Below are positions 1 to 8,533 of a DNA stretch of 64,000 bases, piece by piece; position 1 is the first letter of the stretch; each line of letters starts with the position of its first letter. The stretch is from REEB509 sp049314555 (lineage in GTDB: Bacteria > Pseudomonadota > Alphaproteobacteria > Caulobacterales > Aquidulcibacteraceae). The position numbers were made by a program, and so were the translations under genes. The stretch is from positions 1 through 64,000 of the forward strand of contig JBMOEW010000012.1 of the NCBI GenBank assembly GCA_049314555.1. The letters run 5' to 3'. The notes under the pieces were generated by a model. The model did not search any database and was not told the origin of the DNA. It saw only the letters and a program-made list of their open reading frames with translations.

Positions 1-301
1 GCGGTTTCGGCTTCGCCGCCCTCTCAGAACTGGGCGCAGCAGTTACGCCGGCATTGCACCGCGCTCGCCCTACCCCCGGCTGAATGGGAGTGAAAGCATG
101 GTTACCACTCTTGGCGGAACGGGTGCCAGCAAAGGCCGATAGATAGCAATGTACCGCGACCAGAGCGGAAGGCCAGGTTTTGGCCCTCCCCACCTCCCCC
201 GCCATCCGTGGCGGTGGCTATGCGCAAACAGCGCTTTCAGCGTAGTGGGGGCGTCTGCTAGACATAAACACCTAGAAACGTGCGATGCGGTGGAGGTTCT
301 C
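1..301. other. Intergenic start of window, possible tail of an upstream gene
   Basis: No complete gene is visible here. Plus-strand frame 1 is open from base 1 to a TGA at 91-93 (about 30 residues ending in PAEWE), which could be the C-terminus of a gene that begins before the window, but it is too short to identify. The rest is the leader of the lipoprotein gene starting at 302, with a GGAGG ribosome site at about 290-294. No clear promoter or repeat was seen. Confidence 0.3.
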
Positions 302-1090
302 ATGCGCAAGAGTTTGGCGACGGTGGCGATGATCGCGGTGGTCGTTTCGCTGGGGGGGTGCGACCTTTTCTCTGGCGGAAAAGCTGATGATCCGACGGCG
401 CTGACGTCTGCACCGGACGCGCAGACGGCGTCTGCCGGGGTGACGCTGGACTCCGGGGCATTCGAGGGCACGCTTTCGGCGGTGGGGGCAAATGAGGCCT
501 GGTGGCTCACCATCGATCCCGCGACCGGGGTGTTGTTGGACGAGCGCGACCAGGGCGAGACGCTGCGCGCCACCTATGCGCCGCCGGTGGAAGCGGCCGG
601 CGGGGTGACGTTTGCGGCGGCCCCATTAACGATTTCGGTGAGCGCTGGCCCTTGCACGGGCGGTGATGCAGGGGTGACCTACCCTTTCCGGGCACAGGTG
701 ACGAAAGCGGACGGAACGGTTCTATCGGGCTGCCTCTATCGGCCCTGGACCACCCAGATTGTGGCGCTGGCCCCGGCTGTGATGGCGTGCCTTGCGATCA
801 ACCCTGGTGAAGCGGGCGTGAGCTATCTGGAGCAAGAGGGCGACGGGCGCGTGTTGGTGCGGGTTGTGGGCGAGACCGGGGCGGAGGTGGATTGCCGCGC
901 GCCGCTGAGCGGGGGGGCGCAGTTGGTGTCGACCCCGGCGGACCCGAACGTGCGGTTCCCGGGCGAGCGGGACGCCCTGTTTTATCGCGCGCCTGGGGAA
1001 AACCCAGGCGGCGAGTGCTATACCGCGCCCGAAGTGAAGGACGCGAGCGGGGCCGTGATTGGGTGGCTCGCCGATCCGTCTGGCTGCTAA
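302..1090 (+). CDS. Lipoprotein with a COG3650-like domain
   Basis: Predicted 262-residue envelope lipoprotein. The N-terminus is a short lysine/arginine segment, a hydrophobic stretch and a lipobox ending LGGC, so Cys20 should be lipidated. The ATG at 302 is preferred over upstream in-frame starts because it begins the signal peptide and follows GGAGG. Residues about 50-140 contain an NEAWWLTID segment, then a cysteine (GPCTGG) and a GCLYRPW segment, resembling the COG3650 module also seen in the lipoprotein at 5838-6536. The C-terminal half has four more cysteines and no recognised motif. Its stop overlaps the convergent YkgJ-type gene by four bases. Function unknown; membership in COG3650 is inference from pattern. 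Confidence 0.75.
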   Translation: MRKSLATVAMIAVVVSLGGCDLFSGGKADDPTALTSAPDAQTASAGVTLDSGAFEGTLSAVGANEAWWLTIDPATGVLLDERDQGETLRATYAPPVEAAGGVTFAAAPLTISVSAGPCTGGDAGVTYPFRAQVTKADGTVLSGCLYRPWTTQIVALAPAVMACLAINPGEAGVSYLEQEGDGRVLVRVVGETGAEVDCRAPLSGGAQLVSTPADPNVRFPGERDALFYRAPGENPGGECYTAPEVKDASGAVIGWLADPSGC

Positions 1091-1941
1091 AACTTTGGAA
1101 TGCCAGGGGGAGGCGCTTCGACTTGGGGAGCGTCTTCGCCCTGGCGGCTGAAGCCGGGGGCGAGGCCAACCCCCACGCTCAATACCGCGGTGGCAATCAC
1201 CAGCCAGCCGGCTTTGGCTTTGCCTTCCGGCGTTTCTAAGAGCCGGGCCTGATCTTGCGCGGAAAGATCCAAGCCGCACAGGGGGCGTAGCGCCGCGAGG
1301 TGGGCCTTTAGCTTGTCTTGGGCATCGTCAAACACGCCGACCGAGGCCAGCATATCAGCGCCCAGCACGTTGAAGGGCACGGGGCCGCCCTCGCCGGTCC
1401 AATAGGCGAACACGGCGGCATCCAGGTGATCGATCACGCCCGCGCGGCTGGCGGCGAGGAAGGCATCGTCCAGGAATGCGCCGACCTGTTCGAGGGCTGC
1501 GAGGTAGGGCTCCATGCCCTGCTCGATCAAATAGGCCCCCACCGTGCCGTCCTTGGCATAGCGGCCCTTTGTGGCCGGGTGGGGTTCTGCTTCTTCAAAC
1601 ATCACCTTGCCATCTTGGGCAACGGTGCGACCTAACGGATAAAGCCGGCACACGGCGGGGCGGCTTGCATGGACCGAGCAGCCCTGCCCCTGCTTGAAGA
1701 ACACGCACCAGCCGTCGCGGTTGGTGCGTAAGGCGGGGCGCGAAGGATCGATGTATTGGGCCATGGTCTGGGCCGGCAGCTGGCCTAACCCCTCAGACAG
1801 CCGCAGCACATCATAGGGGGTGACGATGAAGTCCTTGTCGCGACAGCAGTAGCCGCATTGGCCGCAGGCATAGGACCAGGGCGTGTTGGGGCCCATGACG
1901 GTGCCTGGGCTTGCGCCAGTGTCGGGATCGAAGGTGGTCAC
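1087..1941 (-). CDS. YkgJ-family cysteine cluster protein
   Basis: A 284-residue protein of the zinc/iron-chelating YkgJ (UPF0153) family. Near the N-terminus it has CGQCGYCCRDKDF, followed by a GCSVHASRPAVCRLYPLG segment, the paired cysteine groups that define the family and are thought to bind a metal or Fe-S cluster. The C-terminal 100 residues are variable and end in a hydrophobic patch (about 245-265). The start is a GTG at 1941 that overlaps the TGA of the upstream quinone oxidoreductase (GTGA), so the two genes are probably translationally coupled. The exact substrate or partner is unknown. Confidence 0.85.
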   Translation of the reverse strand: MTTFDPDTGASPGTVMGPNTPWSYACGQCGYCCRDKDFIVTPYDVLRLSEGLGQLPAQTMAQYIDPSRPALRTNRDGWCVFFKQGQGCSVHASRPAVCRLYPLGRTVAQDGKVMFEEAEPHPATKGRYAKDGTVGAYLIEQGMEPYLAALEQVGAFLDDAFLAASRAGVIDHLDAAVFAYWTGEGGPVPFNVLGADMLASVGVFDDAQDKLKAHLAALRPLCGLDLSAQDQARLLETPEGKAKAGWLVIATAVLSVGVGLAPGFSRQGEDAPQVEAPPPGIPKF

Positions 1942-2933
1942 TCCATCACCACGACGACTTTGCCGGTGGCTTTGCGGTCCATCAGTTCGCGGATTGCAGC
2001 GGCGCCCTCAGAGAACGGAAAACGTTTGGAAATCTGGGGCTTGATCTTGCCGGCGGCGTAGAGATCGAACAGCTCCTTGATGTTGGCCTTATTGCCGGCC
2101 GGGTCGCGGGCGGTATAGGCGCCCCAGAACACGCCGACGATCTGGCAACTTTTGAGCAGCGTCAGGTTCAGGGGGATGGCTGGAATGCCGGCCGGGAACC
2201 CGATCACCAGGTAGCGGCCCTCCCAGTTGATCGCGCGCAGGGCTGGTTCTGCGTAGTCGCCGCCCACGCCATCATAGATCACATCGGCACCGCCGCCGCA
2301 GGCGCGCTTCATGTCCTCTGAAAGTTGCTTCTTTTGGTCCTTGCTGAGTTGGCCCGTTGGATAGACCAAGCCCGCATCGGCCCCGGCGGCCATCGCGAAA
2401 TCCACCTTTGCTTGGCTTGAGGCCGCGGCCACGACCTTGGCACCCATGGCTTTGCCAAGTTCGACTGCGGCAATGCCCACCCCGCCGGCGGCCCCCAGCA
2501 CGAGCAGGGTTTCCCCGGCCTTGAGGGTGGCGCGATCTTTAAGCGCATAGTGGCTGGTGCCGTAGGTCATGAGGAAGGCGCTGGCTTCATCGAACGGCAT
2601 CACATCCGGAATCGACGTCACGCGATTTTGGTGGATCGCTACGGCCTGGGCCATGCCGCCCCAGCCGGTGGAGCCGATCACGCGATCGCCTGGCTTGACG
2701 TTTGTGACGTTGGCCCCAACCGCAGCAACCACGCCCGCCACTTCCCCGCCGGGGGCAAAGGGGCGTTCGGGTTTGAACTGGTACATGTCCTGGATGATCA
2801 GCACGTCGGGGTAGTTTACCCCCACAGCCTTGACCGTGATCACAACATCCTCGGCACCGGGTTCTGGGCTTGCAAGCTCGGTAACCACCAGCGTCTCGGG
2901 AAGACCAGGGGTTTTGCTGACCAGCGCTTTCAT
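1938..2933 (-). CDS. NADPH:quinone oxidoreductase family protein (zinc-free MDR)
   Basis: A 331-residue medium-chain dehydrogenase/reductase of the quinone oxidoreductase type, expected to reduce quinones or enone-type substrates with NADPH in the cytosol. The N-terminal GroES-like domain carries VGVNYPD and the GGEVAGVV segment. The Rossmann domain has LGAAGGVGIAA at about 148-158. The catalytic-zinc cysteine and histidine of alcohol dehydrogenases are absent, as expected for this branch. The C-terminus ends in ATGKVVVVME, typical of the family. It is the first gene of a coupled pair with the YkgJ-type protein and is divergent from the isoaspartyl peptidase gene. The exact substrate cannot be read from sequence. 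Confidence 0.9.
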   Translation of the reverse strand: MKALVSKTPGLPETLVVTELASPEPGAEDVVITVKAVGVNYPDVLIIQDMYQFKPERPFAPGGEVAGVVAAVGANVTNVKPGDRVIGSTGWGGMAQAVAIHQNRVTSIPDVMPFDEASAFLMTYGTSHYALKDRATLKAGETLLVLGAAGGVGIAAVELGKAMGAKVVAAASSQAKVDFAMAAGADAGLVYPTGQLSKDQKKQLSEDMKRACGGGADVIYDGVGGDYAEPALRAINWEGRYLVIGFPAGIPAIPLNLTLLKSCQIVGVFWGAYTARDPAGNKANIKELFDLYAAGKIKPQISKRFPFSEGAAAIRELMDRKATGKVVVVME

Positions 2934-3019
2934 CCATCACTCCTGCATGCGTTCTTACTTGCAGACAGCTAGCCCGACGCGCTTAAGAAGAAAAGAGAAA
3001 CGGATTTGAGGATCTGGCA

Positions 3020-3889
3020 ATGACGATTTGGGCGTTGGCTTTGCATGGCGGTGCGGGCCCCACTCGCAAGCGCACCTATGAGCCGGAAGAGGCGCATATG
3101 GCGGAGCTGTTGGCGCAAGGTGCGGCCGCACTCGAGGGGGGCGCGCCGGCCTTGGACGTGGTGCAGGCTATGGTGGCAGCGCTTGAGGCAAGCGGTTTGC
3201 ACGTGGCTGGGCGGGGCGCTTCGCCCAACCAGGACGGGGTTTGGGAGCTGGACGCAGCGATCATGGACGGGGCGACGCGCCGGGCGGGGGCAGTGGCTGC
3301 GCTTTGTGGGTTTACCTCGCCTATCGGGGCAGCGCGGGCGGTGATGGAAAAGACGCCGCACGTGTTGTTGGTGGGCGCGGGGGCTTCTGCTTTTGCGACT
3401 GCGCAGCAACTGGAGGCCGTGGGCGACCCGAACGCTTATTACACGCCGGCCACCAGTCGGCTGGTAACGCCCGGGGAGCTTGCGCACGGAACGGTTGGCG
3501 CGGTGGCGCGCGACACCCAGGGACGGTTGGCTGCGGCCACTTCCACCGGGGGGCTGTTGCACAAAATGCCGGGGCGGGTGGGCGACACGCCCTTGATTGG
3601 CGCTGGCACCTGGGCGGACCAGCGGGTTGGGGTGAGCTGCACGGGCCAGGGGGAGTTGTTTATCCGCGCCAACGTGGCGGCGGATGTTTCGGCGCGGATG
3701 GTGTATGCGCGCCAATCGTTGCACGCGGCTGCTGCCGGCGCGCTTGCGGACATGGCAGCGCTGGGGGGCGATGGCGGGCTGATCGCTGTGAGTGCCGATG
3801 GCGAGGTGGCCACGCCTTACGTATCTGAGGGGATGAAGCGGGGCATCGCCACATCGCGGGGCGTGCGGGAGGTGAAGACTTTTCGGTGA
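3020..3889 (+). CDS. Isoaspartyl peptidase / type III L-asparaginase
   Basis: A 289-residue N-terminal nucleophile hydrolase that should cleave isoaspartyl dipeptides and L-asparagine. The precursor is expected to self-cleave between Gly157 and Thr158 in the HGTVGAVA motif, freeing Thr158 as catalytic nucleophile. The substrate-contacting TSTGG follows at 174-178. The N-terminal LHGGAG is characteristic. A GAGGA site lies about 8 bases before the ATG. A SpoU methyltransferase gene follows after 12 bases on the same strand, so co-transcription is likely. Length is slightly short for the family but complete. Confidence 0.92.
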   Translation: MTIWALALHGGAGPTRKRTYEPEEAHMAELLAQGAAALEGGAPALDVVQAMVAALEASGLHVAGRGASPNQDGVWELDAAIMDGATRRAGAVAALCGFTSPIGAARAVMEKTPHVLLVGAGASAFATAQQLEAVGDPNAYYTPATSRLVTPGELAHGTVGAVARDTQGRLAAATSTGGLLHKMPGRVGDTPLIGAGTWADQRVGVSCTGQGELFIRANVAADVSARMVYARQSLHAAAAGALADMAALGGDGGLIAVSADGEVATPYVSEGMKRGIATSRGVREVKTFR

Positions 3890-3901
3890 GGTCTGGTCGC
3901 T

Positions 3902-4417
3902 ATGCGCGGGTATTTCGGCATCGGGGCGGAGGGGATCTCCAAGCCCATGAACCTGGGCGCTTTGATGCGCACAGCGCACGCTTTTGGCGCGAGTTTTTTC
4001 TTCACGGTGAACGCCCACCCGCGGGTGCGGGATGCCTACCGCAGCGACACCTCGCGCGCGTTTGAGCACCTGCCCTATTATCCGTATGATGACATTTCCG
4101 AGCTACTGCTTCCAAAGGGCTGCACCCTGGTGGGGGTGGAGTTGACAGAGGACGCGGTAGAGCTGCCGCGGTTCCAACATCCGCAGGCGGCCGCCTATGT
4201 GCTGGGGCGGGAGCTTGGTTCGTTGACGGACGAGATGCAGGCGCGGTGTGCTTACATCGTCAAGATCCCAACAAAGTTTTGCTTGAACGTGGGGCTCGCT
4301 GGGGCCTTGGTGATGTATGACCGGGCGCTAGCGCATGGGGGCTATCCCGCCCGCCCGATCATGCCGGGGGGGCCACCTCCGGAGATGACCACCAAGCCGC
4401 ACAAGAGGTGGGAGTGA
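3902..4417 (+). CDS. TrmH/SpoU-type RNA 2'-O-methyltransferase
   Basis: A 171-residue SPOUT methyltransferase, about the catalytic domain alone without an N-terminal RNA-binding extension. The three SpoU motifs are present: NLGALMRTAHAFGA (motif 1, with the Asn and Arg), YVLGRELGSL (motif 2) and IPTKFCLNVGLAGALVMYD (motif 3), which form the trefoil knot that binds SAM. The usual Ser-Leu-Asn of motif 3 reads Cys-Leu-Asn here. The substrate, a tRNA or rRNA ribose, cannot be decided. It lies 12 bases after the peptidase gene and 68 bases before the TIR gene. Confidence 0.85.
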   Translation: MRGYFGIGAEGISKPMNLGALMRTAHAFGASFFFTVNAHPRVRDAYRSDTSRAFEHLPYYPYDDISELLLPKGCTLVGVELTEDAVELPRFQHPQAAAYVLGRELGSLTDEMQARCAYIVKIPTKFCLNVGLAGALVMYDRALAHGGYPARPIMPGGPPPEMTTKPHKRWE

Positions 4418-4485
4418 AGGCGGCTGTGCCCCTTCTCCGAGCCGTGCTGGCCTGTTAAGACCATCACAACTTCGCGGGGGAAGCT

Positions 4486-5841
4486 ATGCCAAACGCTGAT
4501 GTGTTTATCTCTTACAAGCGCGACCAGCGCGACGAAGTGATGGTTGTAGCGGAGCGGCTGCAAGAACTCGGCCTTAGCGTTTGGTTTGATGCACGGCTTG
4601 AGGCCGGCACCAGCTTCGATGAAGAGATCAACCGCGAAGTGCGGGGGGCGAAGTGCGTGTTCGTGTGCTGGAGCCCAGACGCGATTTCGTCGCGTTGGGT
4701 GCGGGCGGAAGCCTCGATCGGCCTTGAGCGGGATGTGCTGGTGGCGGCGTTCTTGCGCCCGACAGAGCTGATCCCGCCTTACAACCTCGTGCACACAGCC
4801 AACCTCGAAGGGTGGGACGGCACCCAAACCTCACCTGCGTGGCAAGATATGCTGGGTCGGATTGGGCGGCTCACCGGCAAGCCGGATTTGCCCACTTTGG
4901 CGAAGGCAAAGGGCCTTGAAGCCCAGTGGGTGCAGCAGGATCAAACTGCGCGGGCGGCGTTTGAGGCGAAGGTGGCCGAGGCACGCAAGCGTTTTTCGGC
5001 TTTGCACCAATCGCGGCCGGCGGCTTTCGAGCAAAACCTGCAAGACATCCAAGGCGCATTTGAAGCCTGGATTTTGAGGCGTCGGACGGGCGATGCGGGT
5101 AGCGCGCCGGATCCGTTGTTGTTGGTTGAAGACCAGGTTGAAGCGCTGCGCAGTGATTTGGAAGTGGCGCAGCGGGAGCGCGACGCCGCGCACGCCACGT
5201 TGATGCGGGAACGGGAAAGGGCAACCTCTGGCGGCAATGCGGGTGGTGCTTCGTCGCAAAAAGCGCCGCCGCAAGGGCCAAAGACAGTGCTTGGCGCGGC
5301 CTGGCGCAGCCTGACCGTTTTGATATTCGGGCCGATTGCGCTGGCACTGTGGGGCATGCGGCGCGCGGCGAGCCTTTATCTGTTGATCTTCCTGATCGGT
5401 GTGCCGGCGATATTGTTGTCGAGTTGTGCTCCCGCGTCGGAAGCAGAAGCCTATGAAGCCTATGGCGCGTGCTATTCTGTGCGCCAACGTGCGTGGGTCC
5501 GAAATTACTACGACGATCAATTTGATGTCACTATTGGTGGAGCGTTTCCTACGGAGGCTGAAGCCAACACTCCACCACCCTCAACTGGCGCAGTTGCCCC
5601 TTCTGGTGCGGCCACTGAGATACCAACAGACTATCGCAAAACCTGTGGTTACTCGATTGGCGAAGTGGAGGGCAGAAGTGACGGACGTTTTGAAGGCGAA
5701 AATGAGGGTCGCCAGCAGAGTGGAGGGATCTTTATTGCTGCTTTGGTTGGCCTAAACTTCGTGTTCAGCCTCTGGGCTCTGTTCAGCGGCGTTGGGATCG
5801 TTTCTCGGGCACGCAAGCTTGCCAAGATGGAAGCCGTATGA
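4486..5841 (+). CDS. TIR-domain protein with C-terminal transmembrane segments (TIR-TM 1)
   Basis: A 451-residue protein. Residues 4-135 form a TIR domain: DVFISYKR (strand A/box 1), LSVWFDARL (box 2 region), VFVCWSPD, then SSRWVRAEASIGLE, where Glu75 aligns with the catalytic glutamate of NAD-cleaving TIRs. Residues about 205-245 are rich in E, R and Q and likely coiled. Two hydrophobic spans (about 285-302 and 308-326) are followed by a roughly 95-residue segment with two cysteines and a Pro/Thr-rich stretch, then a third span near 418-440. A GGGGGAAG site precedes the ATG. Its stop overlaps the next gene (ATGA). It is paralogous to the protein at 17318-18685. A signalling or defence effector role is inference; NADase activity is unproven. 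Confidence 0.88.
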   Translation: MPNADVFISYKRDQRDEVMVVAERLQELGLSVWFDARLEAGTSFDEEINREVRGAKCVFVCWSPDAISSRWVRAEASIGLERDVLVAAFLRPTELIPPYNLVHTANLEGWDGTQTSPAWQDMLGRIGRLTGKPDLPTLAKAKGLEAQWVQQDQTARAAFEAKVAEARKRFSALHQSRPAAFEQNLQDIQGAFEAWILRRRTGDAGSAPDPLLLVEDQVEALRSDLEVAQRERDAAHATLMRERERATSGGNAGGASSQKAPPQGPKTVLGAAWRSLTVLIFGPIALALWGMRRAASLYLLIFLIGVPAILLSSCAPASEAEAYEAYGACYSVRQRAWVRNYYDDQFDVTIGGAFPTEAEANTPPPSTGAVAPSGAATEIPTDYRKTCGYSIGEVEGRSDGRFEGENEGRQQSGGIFIAALVGLNFVFSLWALFSGVGIVSRARKLAKMEAV

Positions 5842-6536
5842 CCCAACGCCTTTTTCCCTTTTTACTGACCGCCATTTTGGTCGGCACCGCGTTGAGTGCG
5901 TGCATGAGCGTCGATGCGCCAGCGACGGATGCGCTGGTTGTTCCCGAGGTTGCGGGTGCTTCGACTGCTTCTTATACCGCGCGGGGCAACGAGCCGTTCT
6001 GGCAGTTGGTGATCGATGGTCCGCGCACGCGGTGGATCACGCCAAACGGCGAGGTCGATGGCGCTGGCGCGCGGCTAACCACCACTTCGATTGCTTGCCA
6101 AGACAGCATGAGCGGGCAGATTTATCCGCAGACGGCGGAAGTGCTTTTCGGCGGCACTGTCTATCGCGGCTGCGGAGGCGCGCCGGTGGAGGCCTGGGTT
6201 GGGGATTGGGCGATCACGGCGGTCAATGGGGCGGGCGTGCTTTTGGGTGGCAGTGCGCCTTCGCTGTCCTTCGATGCGGCCGGCACCGTCTCTGGATCGA
6301 CGGGCTGCAACCGCTTGTTCGGCGAGGTGCAGTTTGATGGCGAGGGCCTGCGGTTTGGCCGGGCGGCCATGACGCGCATGGCGTGTTTGGCAGACGGGGT
6401 GATGGCACAGGAGAATGCCATTGGCAGAGTGCTTGATGGGCCGGTGAGCGTGCGGTTTGGGGCCGATCTAAATGAGCGGATCTTGACCAATGCCTCCGCC
6501 GGCTCGATCACGCTGAAGCGCGCGTCCCGGCATTGA
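5838..6536 (+). CDS. COG3650 + META (HslJ-like) domain lipoprotein
   Basis: A 232-residue predicted lipoprotein with lipobox ALSAC (Cys22). Residues about 48-125 match the COG3650 pattern: ARGNEPFWQLVID, later YPQTAEVLF and a YRGCGG segment. Residues about 130-228 form a META domain, with GSTGCNRLFGEVQF and the MTRMACLA segment typical of HslJ-like proteins linked to heat or antibiotic stress in the outer membrane. The ATG at 5838 overlaps the TIR gene's TGA by four bases, so it is probably translated from the same message. The end overlaps the convergent phhA by 29 bases. The biochemical role of META domains is not settled. Confidence 0.88.
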   Translation: MTQRLFPFLLTAILVGTALSACMSVDAPATDALVVPEVAGASTASYTARGNEPFWQLVIDGPRTRWITPNGEVDGAGARLTTTSIACQDSMSGQIYPQTAEVLFGGTVYRGCGGAPVEAWVGDWAITAVNGAGVLLGGSAPSLSFDAAGTVSGSTGCNRLFGEVQFDGEGLRFGRAAMTRMACLADGVMAQENAIGRVLDGPVSVRFGADLNERILTNASAGSITLKRASRH

Positions 6537-7392
6537 GCACGCGGTCGCCTGCGGCGATGGCGTCCGGGGCGAAGGGCTCCACCGCCTTGATCGTTGCATA
6601 GAGCGGGGCAAAATCAGTGTCGATTGAGGCGCGGAACAGTTGCTCAAAGCTGTCCAGAACGAAGTAGGTGCTTTGGTAGCGATCGATCCAATACCTGGTG
6701 CGCATGACGCGCTCCAGATCAAAGCCGATGCGGTTGGGGCTGGGGCTTGTGACGGAAAACTGCGTCTCGCCAAAGCTGGACAGCATGCCCGCGCCATAGG
6801 CTTTGACGTTGCCGTCTACCAGGATCAGGCCAAACTCCACCATGTACCAATACAGGCGGGCTAGGATCGGCACGGCCTCATGGGCGATCGCCTTGGGCCC
6901 GGCCAAACCGTATTGCTGGAGATAATCGGCAAACACCGGATCAAACAGCAAGGGCACGTGGCCGAAGATGTCGTGGAAGACGTCTGGCTCGACCAGATAG
7001 TCGATCTCGGCGCGGGTGCGAATCCACCAACTTGCGGGGAAGCGGCGGTTGGCGAGGTGGGCGAAAAACACGTCGTCTGGCAACAAGCCGGGCACGGCGA
7101 CCACTTCCCAGCCGGTGCTGGCGCGCAGGCGCCTTGACAGGCTTTCCATCGATGGGATGACTTGCGCGCAATCCATGGCGGCCAGCGCTTTGACGAAGGC
7201 GGGGGCTGCGTGATCGGCCACCAGGCGCGATTGGCGGGCGTAGAGTTCTGCCCAGAGTGCGTGATCGTCGCTGGTGTAGGTGGCGATCGGTTGATCGACG
7301 GTCCAGTCCGGGCGCATGGCGGAGTAGTCGCCCCGCAGGCCGTGGGCCGTGGGGGCGTTTTTCAGGGCGTCTGGGGCTTCGCCTGAACTCAC
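6508..7392 (-). CDS. phhA: Phenylalanine 4-monooxygenase
   Basis: A 294-residue bacterial aromatic amino acid hydroxylase that converts phenylalanine to tyrosine using tetrahydropterin, O2 and non-haem iron. The iron ligands are visible: His140 and His145 in DVFHDIFGHVPLL, and Glu186 in YWYMVEFGLI. The length matches single-domain bacterial enzymes lacking the ACT regulatory domain. The start is a GTG at 7392, supported by AGGAGA seven bases upstream. It is monocistronic here, convergent with the META lipoprotein and divergent from the HtrA-like gene. No pterin recycling gene (phhB) is adjacent. Confidence 0.95.
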   Translation of the reverse strand: MSSGEAPDALKNAPTAHGLRGDYSAMRPDWTVDQPIATYTSDDHALWAELYARQSRLVADHAAPAFVKALAAMDCAQVIPSMESLSRRLRASTGWEVVAVPGLLPDDVFFAHLANRRFPASWWIRTRAEIDYLVEPDVFHDIFGHVPLLFDPVFADYLQQYGLAGPKAIAHEAVPILARLYWYMVEFGLILVDGNVKAYGAGMLSSFGETQFSVTSPSPNRIGFDLERVMRTRYWIDRYQSTYFVLDSFEQLFRASIDTDFAPLYATIKAVEPFAPDAIAAGDRVLNAGTRASA

Positions 7393-7515
7393 GGCGTGTT
7401 CTCCTGCGTGGGTGGCGCATGATAAAGAAAGTTTCGCAAGAAACCATCAGACAATGTGTTGTTGCTGGCGGTGGCGGTCCTTGAGCGGCGCTTTGCCGTC
7501 CCTACCTTTTGTAGC

Positions 7516-8520
7516 ATGCTCAGCTTGTTCAAGCGGCCTGCGCGGCAGGCAGATCCCCCTTCCCTCGCGCCGATCGCGCACACGGCCCCCAACGGCCGCG
7601 ACCCGTTTTCGCAGACCGTTATCGCTGTGGCGGAAAGCGCTGGGCCGGCGGTGATCGGGGTGCGGCGGGCCCAGCGCGGTGCTGATCTTTATGACGGGGC
7701 GGGATCTGGCGTCATTTTTTCCACCGACGGCTATGCGCTGACCAACCACCACGTGATCGACGGCGCGGCGCGGCTTGATGCGGTGTTGCATGATGGAAGC
7801 GTGGTGAGCGCGGAGGTGGTGGGGGTTGATCCAGACACAGACCTTGCCTTGATCCGGCTTGGCGGCGGGGGCCACACGACGATTGCGATGGGCGATTCGA
7901 GCGCTTTGCAGGTGGGCGAATTGGCTGTGGCGATTGGCAATCCATTGGGGCTACAGGCCACGGTGACGGCGGGGGTGGTTTCGGCGTTGCGGCGCACGTT
8001 GCGCTCCAAAGCCGGGCGCCTGATCGAAGACGTGATCCAAACCGATGCCGCGCTTAACCCCGGCAATTCTGGCGGGGCCTTGGTGGACGCGCGCGGCGCG
8101 CTTGTCGGGATCAACACGGCGATTGTTTCGGGGGCTCAGGGGCTGTGTTTTGCGGTGCCAATCAATACCGCGAAATGGGTGATCCCAAGCCTGATGCGGC
8201 ATGGCCGAGTGGCGCGGGGGTGGTTTGGCATCGCGGGCCAGACTCAAGGCCTGTCCAAAGCGCTCGCGCGGCGGTTGCACCAAAGCCAATCCAGCGGCGT
8301 TCTGGTGTTGGATGTCACCGCTGGGGGGCCTGCAGCGCAGGCGGATGTGCGCCGGGGCGACGTCATTCTGGCGATGGACGAAGTGACGGTGCAATCGGCA
8401 GACGATATCCACCGGCATTTGGTGGGGGAAACCATCGGCACGCGCATCGCGCTGAAGGTGCTGCGCGATGGCCAGATCATCACCTTGACCATGCGCGTCC
8501 AGGAGCGGCCGCGGGTTTAG
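7516..8520 (+). CDS. S1C (HtrA/DegP-like) serine protease with one PDZ domain
   Basis: A 334-residue trypsin-fold protease with triad His79 (TNHHVID), Asp109 (DPDTDLALIRL) and Ser185 (NPGNSGGALV), followed by one PDZ domain at about 240-330. No clear secretory signal peptide or membrane anchor precedes the catalytic domain, unlike DegP or DegS, so location is uncertain. An in-frame GTG at 7456 would add 20 residues but does not create a convincing signal. ATG 7516 has no strong ribosome site either, so the start is the weakest part of the call. Convergent with grxD. Protein quality control is the expected role. Confidence 0.88.
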   Translation: MLSLFKRPARQADPPSLAPIAHTAPNGRDPFSQTVIAVAESAGPAVIGVRRAQRGADLYDGAGSGVIFSTDGYALTNHHVIDGAARLDAVLHDGSVVSAEVVGVDPDTDLALIRLGGGGHTTIAMGDSSALQVGELAVAIGNPLGLQATVTAGVVSALRRTLRSKAGRLIEDVIQTDAALNPGNSGGALVDARGALVGINTAIVSGAQGLCFAVPINTAKWVIPSLMRHGRVARGWFGIAGQTQGLSKALARRLHQSQSSGVLVLDVTAGGPAAQADVRRGDVILAMDEVTVQSADDIHRHLVGETIGTRIALKVLRDGQIITLTMRVQERPRV

Positions 8521-8533
8521 CGATCTGCACGCC

